A program made the position numbers and the translations under genes. Below, in pieces: positions 61,026-64,000 of a stretch of DNA of 64,000 bases. The notes beneath the pieces were generated by a model. That model ran no database searches. It had not been told where the DNA came from and saw nothing but the letters and a program-made list of their open reading frames with translations. The stretch covers positions 1,119,407 through 1,183,406 of the forward strand of contig NZ_LOJP01000001.1 in NCBI RefSeq assembly GCF_001553785.1. The letters are read 5' to 3'. Within the stretch, counting starts at the first letter, position 1. Each line of letters opens with the position of its first letter. The stretch comes from Actinoplanes sp. TFC3 (GTDB lineage Bacteria > Actinomycetota > Actinomycetes > Mycobacteriales > Micromonosporaceae).

Positions 61026-61978
61026 CACACCCCCGCGAGGTCCAGCGCCGAAGCCACCATGGCGGCCGTCAAGTCCTCGTTCTTCATCCATAACGGCGCC
61101 GCTTTCACTCGTACGCCAGGAATATCGGTTTTGTCGTCTGTTGTATCCACGAGCCAACCGTCGAGCACGCCGCCCCCGGAACGTGCTCCGTAGAGCGCGC
61201 CCACGCCCGCAGCGCTCACCTCGACGCCCAGCGTGCCCAGGCAGCGGTCCGCCATGCCACGCACGGGAGATCCATTGATGATCGGCGAAACCCCGATGAC
61301 CGGCGCGGGGCCGTTAGCCACAGCCTCTTTGAGCTCCGGTACGGCCAGAATGGGCGCAACGGACACCACGGGATTACTGGGCGCGAGTAGAACCACGTCC
61401 GCAGCCGCGATGGCCTCGACCACGCCGGGTGCCGGTTTCGCCGTTTCCGCGCCCACGAACACGAACCGATGGGTCGGCACAGCGCCTCGGTAACGCACCC
61501 ACCACTCCTGGAAGTGGATTGCCTTACGCTCGCCCTCGATGTCGGCGACCACGTGCGTCTCCAGCCGGTCGTCAGTGGCCGGCAACATCGTCACGCCGGG
61601 CTGCCAGCGTTCGCACAAAGCCGCGGTGACCTGGGACAACGGATAGCCGGCGGTCAACATCGTGGTGCGTACCAGATGAGTTGCGGTGTCCTTGTCGCCC
61701 AGCCCGAACCACGACGGCTCGGCGCCGTATTTCGCCAGCTCCTCCTTGACCACCCAGGTCTCGCCGACGCGCCCCCAACCCCGCTCGGGATCCGCCGCGC
61801 CACCCAGCGTGTACATCACGCTGTCGAGGTCGGGACAAATCTGAAGGCCGTGCATGCGTACGTCGTCACCGACGTTCACCACAGCCGTCACCTCGGCACC
61901 GATGCGCCGCGCATGTGCGCGCACGCCCACCAGGAACCGGGCACCACCGATCCCCCCGGTCAGGACCACGATCCGCAT
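61025..61978 (-). CDS. fbiA: 2-phospho-L-lactate/phosphoenolpyruvyl transferase (CofD family)
   Basis: This 317-aa enzyme transfers the phospho-lactyl or enolpyruvyl group to the deazaflavin FO, giving (dehydro-)F420-0. The N-terminal MRIVVLTGGIGGARFLVGV glycine loop binds the guanylyl donor. LLAPSNPVVSVAPILAVPEL and IGVSPIINGSPVRGMADRCL are family-typical. The ATG at 61978 follows AAGGATGG. It overlaps fbiB by a base. Confidence 0.94.
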   Translation of the reverse strand: MRIVVLTGGIGGARFLVGVRAHARRIGAEVTAVVNVGDDVRMHGLQICPDLDSVMYTLGGAADPERGWGRVGETWVVKEELAKYGAEPSWFGLGDKDTATHLVRTTMLTAGYPLSQVTAALCERWQPGVTMLPATDDRLETHVVADIEGERKAIHFQEWWVRYRGAVPTHRFVFVGAETAKPAPGVVEAIAAADVVLLAPSNPVVSVAPILAVPELKEAVANGPAPVIGVSPIINGSPVRGMADRCLGTLGVEVSAAGVGALYGARSGGGVLDGWLVDTTDDKTDIPGVRVKAAPLWMKNEDLTAAMVASALDLAGV

Positions 61979-62102
61979 CCGACCATCCTTGCGCACCCGC
62001 CGCCGGATCGCGGTCCACGGGTGGCGGGTGTGATGAGGCTATCGGGACTAGGCTGAGCGCGTTTGTCCCGAGTCTTTCGTGTCCCGAACCTGGAGAGCCG
62101 CT

Positions 62103-63401
62103 GTGACCAGCACGCCGCAGCCCGGCCCGGCCTACCCGGACCAGCCCAGCTCAGCCCCGCCGCCGGGCCCGCACCCGGGCGCGCCCGGGCCTGCTGGCGC
62201 CCAGCCCGCGGCCCAGCCCGCACCAGCACCGGCTGGCCGCCCGTTAGGCTCGATTCTCCGGCCGCTGCGTGATTTGGCGGTGTACGCGCTGATCGGCGCG
62301 CCGGCGATCTGGCTGTTCGTGGCGATCATCCGGCTCATCCCGTCGGGGGTCGGGCTGACGTTCTTGAGCCGGGCACAGAACAGCTTCTACAGCTACGTCA
62401 ACCTCGAAATCATCCTGCTGCCGCTGGCCGCTGTGCTGCTCGCGCACCTGATCCAGCCCCGGCACCGGCAAGCCCGGCTCGTGACCGTCGTGGCTCTGAT
62501 CGAGTATGCGGTGGCGGCGTTCTTCGCTGTGGTCTTCGGTTTCCTGATCGCCATCGTGAAGATTGCCGGTTCGAGCATCCGGGTCGCGTTCGAGGAACTG
62601 CTCGTGCGGGTGGCGTGGCTGGCTGTGTTCGCGGTGGCTGCGTACGCGGTGTTCATGGTTTGGCAGACGCTGTACTCCGCGCCTAAGCCGCAGCCGTCGC
62701 CTTACGGTTCTTCGCCTTACGGTTCTTCGCCTTACGGTGGGCCGCAGCAAGCGCCTCATGGCGGGCCGCAGCAGCATTCGCAGCCGCCTTGGGGGCAGCC
62801 GCAGCAGGGGCAGCAGGGCGGGTATCCGGGGCAGGCGCCATATGGGCAGCCTGGTGGTGGCCAGCCTGGCGGTTTCCCGGGTCCTCAGCCTGGTGGGGCA
62901 CAGCAGCCTGGAGCCTCGGCGGGGTCGCAGGGTGGGGCTTCGGCGGAGCCTTGGGGTCAGGCGCCTGCCTGGGGCGGGCCTACGACTCAGCAGCCTGCTG
63001 TGAATTACCCGCAGGGCGCGCCGTTCTCGTCGCCGCCTGCTTCCCCGTCGCCTGCTTCCGCGCCTCCGTCGTTCGGAGCGCCTGCTTCCGCGCCTCCCTC
63101 GTTCGGAGCGCCTGCTTCTTCGCCTCCGTCGTTTGGGGCGCCGTCGTCTGCACCGCCTGCCTATCCGGGTGCCGGACAGTCGTCGGACTACCCGGGCGCG
63201 GGTCAGCCATCATCGGAGTACTCGAATGGTGGGCAAGCGCCCACTCCGCCGCCGGGACCGTTCGCACCGTCGCCGGGGCATCCGCATGGCACGCCGCAGC
63301 CCCCGGCCGGCGGATACGCGGATCCGACCGCAGCCATTCCGGCCCACAACCCGGACGACGACCGCACCGAGGTGTTCCGCCAGGACCCGCCTCGCACCTG
63401 A
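62103..63401 (+). CDS. Proline/glycine-rich small polytopic membrane protein
   Basis: This 432-aa protein starts from a GTG with CTGGAGAG before it. It has a Pro/Ala-rich N-terminus (1-45), four membrane helices (about 60-195), and a long cytoplasmic tail rich in Pro/Gly/Gln/Ser. The tail has repeats such as SPYGS (three, near 62698-62741) and PPSFGAPAS (three, near 63057-63144), and it ends DDDRTEVFRQDPPRT. A TAGGCT element near 62049 may be its promoter. Such tails are common in actinobacterial envelope proteins of unknown role. Confidence 0.8.
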   Translation: MTSTPQPGPAYPDQPSSAPPPGPHPGAPGPAGAQPAAQPAPAPAGRPLGSILRPLRDLAVYALIGAPAIWLFVAIIRLIPSGVGLTFLSRAQNSFYSYVNLEIILLPLAAVLLAHLIQPRHRQARLVTVVALIEYAVAAFFAVVFGFLIAIVKIAGSSIRVAFEELLVRVAWLAVFAVAAYAVFMVWQTLYSAPKPQPSPYGSSPYGSSPYGGPQQAPHGGPQQHSQPPWGQPQQGQQGGYPGQAPYGQPGGGQPGGFPGPQPGGAQQPGASAGSQGGASAEPWGQAPAWGGPTTQQPAVNYPQGAPFSSPPASPSPASAPPSFGAPASAPPSFGAPASSPPSFGAPSSAPPAYPGAGQSSDYPGAGQPSSEYSNGGQAPTPPPGPFAPSPGHPHGTPQPPAGGYADPTAAIPAHNPDDDRTEVFRQDPPRT

Positions 63402-63413
63402 GTTGTAGCAATG

Positions 63414-63449
63414 ACGGCCGCGGCACTGGACATCCAGTTCCGCGGCCGT
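63414..63449 (+). terminator. Long hairpin after the proline-rich membrane protein
   Basis: ACGGCCGCGG-ACTGG pairs with CCAGT-CCGCGGCCGT (one mismatch) over a 4-nt loop, about 15 bp. It lies 12 nt after the stop. No T run follows, so it may be a weak or bidirectional stop. The remaining gap to 63772 has nothing I can assign except the fbiC -10. Confidence 0.6.
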
Positions 63450-63760
63450 TGCCGTGCCATCCCACTCTCTTCAACCGCGACCCGCCGCTGGTCTTTGCCA
63501 CGGCTTGGCCCGGCCTGCAGCTCTTCGACGCGGTGACGATGCCGGCGCAGTTGAGCCCGCAGCGGCGGCCTGGAGCCGCCTCCGGGATTCGCGCCGAACT
63601 GCGGCCTTCCACCCCACCCGGCAGCCTTCCCGGCGTGGCTCCGCGCTAGCGTCCCGCGCGTTATCCGAGCCGGCCGGTACCGGTCCCGCTCCGGGCGCAG
63701 CGTGTTCCTTGCCACTAACTGTGCGCAGCCGCCGTGAGGGCGGTTGACCTTTTTCCGGCC

Positions 63761-63772
63761 TAGGCTGCACGA
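63761..63772 (+). promoter_or_regulatory. Leaderless-type -10 element of fbiC
   Basis: TAGGCT (63761-63766) fits TANNNT and ends 6 nt before GTG 63773. There is no ribosome site. Confidence 0.5.
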
Positions 63773-64000
63773 GTGGCAGCCTTGGACACTCCGCCAACCG
63801 AAGCCAGCATCCGCCGCGCGCTCAAGCGTGCTTCCGCCGGAAAAGCGATCGATGCCGATGAGGCGACAGCGCTTCTGGCCGCCGATGGGCCGCTGCTGGA
63901 CGAATTGCTGGGCATCGCAGGGGGCATAAGGGACGCCGGGCTACGTGAAGCCGGTCGGCCGGGTGTGGTCACGTACTCGAAAAAGGTCTTCATTCCGTTG
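63773..64000 (+). CDS. fbiC: FO synthase, N-terminal 76 codons (cut by window end)
   Basis: The frame begins MAALDTPPTEASIRRALKRA and reaches GVVTYSKKVFIPL at the window edge. That last segment is the conserved stretch directly before the CxxxCxxC radical-SAM motif of the CofG half of FbiC. The intact product would make the deazaflavin FO from tyrosine and a ribityl-diaminouracil. Together with fbiA and fbiB this puts the core F420 genes within 4 kb. Confidence 0.85.
   Translation, partial: MAALDTPPTEASIRRALKRASAGKAIDADEATALLAADGPLLDELLGIAGGIRDAGLREAGRPGVVTYSKKVFIPL

Overview
This is about 64 kb of chromosome from a high-GC actinobacterium (class Actinomycetia). The case rests on several lines: a mycothiol S-conjugate amidase (mca); the coenzyme F420 genes fbiA, fbiB and the start of fbiC; many GTG starts; the thiolase/SGNH/cystathionine beta-synthase neighbourhood that I recall from mycobacteria; and at least a dozen genes with a TANNNT -10 element only 6-9 nt before the start codon, as in leaderless mRNAs. 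A few small families (a 104-aa CxxC protein at 4911-5225, a DUF6493-like protein) are ones I associate with Micromonosporaceae-type genomes, but I cannot fix the family or genus.

Layout. 1-97: tail and terminal repeat of an IS982-like insertion sequence. 229-6491: CYTH/CHAD protein, PPK2 kinase, a structured RNA leader with a 12-codon ORF, ribonuclease Z, a GNAT enzyme, and a frameshifted S1C protease. 6662-12708: cystathionine beta-synthase, YkvA-like protein, two coupled SGNH hydrolases, thiolase, a truncated HAD. 12790-16554: YccA/Bax-inhibitor protein, Rsm22, a 50-nt tandem repeat, tRNA-Leu(UAA), NDH-2. 16681-20928: a tightly overlapping MoxR-DUF58-DUF4129 operon. 21042-22932: uracil-DNA glycosylase beside an IS982-like scar, then a small unknown gene. 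23154-28271: MsrA, HIT protein, cystathionine gamma-lyase/synthase, amidase, threonine dehydratase. 28546-31545: greA, a small membrane protein, mca, another small membrane protein. 32273-37050: a membrane GGDEF-EAL protein and a DUF255 thioredoxin-like protein.

37305-38726 is the most unusual stretch. It holds a 52-codon ORF with an intrinsic terminator, tandem repeats, and then a compact array of nine tRNA-like genes in one orientation: Ala-GGC, Gly-GCC, Leu-GAG, Leu-CAG, Ala-UGC, Ile-GAU, Asn-GUU, a degenerate Tyr-GUA-like gene with encoded CCA, and Cys-GCA. Several carry unusual positions. The two Leu-anticodon genes have short class-I variable loops, in contrast to the normal class-II tRNA-Leu elsewhere in the window.

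38912-40991: purK, purE and a SnoaL-like gene. 41134-46614: a giant polytopic membrane protein. 46753-53911: a UDP-glucose dehydrogenase pseudogene, acyl-CoA dehydrogenase, two unknown proteins, a hotdog thioesterase and acetoacetyl-CoA synthetase. 53921-58928: a DUF6493-like protein, a GH64 glucanase stub, a TIGR03089 protein, a glycosyltransferase and mannose-1-phosphate guanylyltransferase. 59461-64000: a Nudix gene, fbiB, fbiA, a proline-rich membrane protein, and the first 76 codons of fbiC.

Functional themes: reverse transsulfuration (cystathionine beta-synthase plus gamma-lyase type enzyme), thiol and redox maintenance (mca, MsrA, DUF255), acyl-CoA metabolism, GDP-mannose and polysaccharide synthesis, and F420 biosynthesis. 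Apart from the tRNA array and the RNase Z leader, most of the window is ordinary core chromosome with scattered decayed genes.
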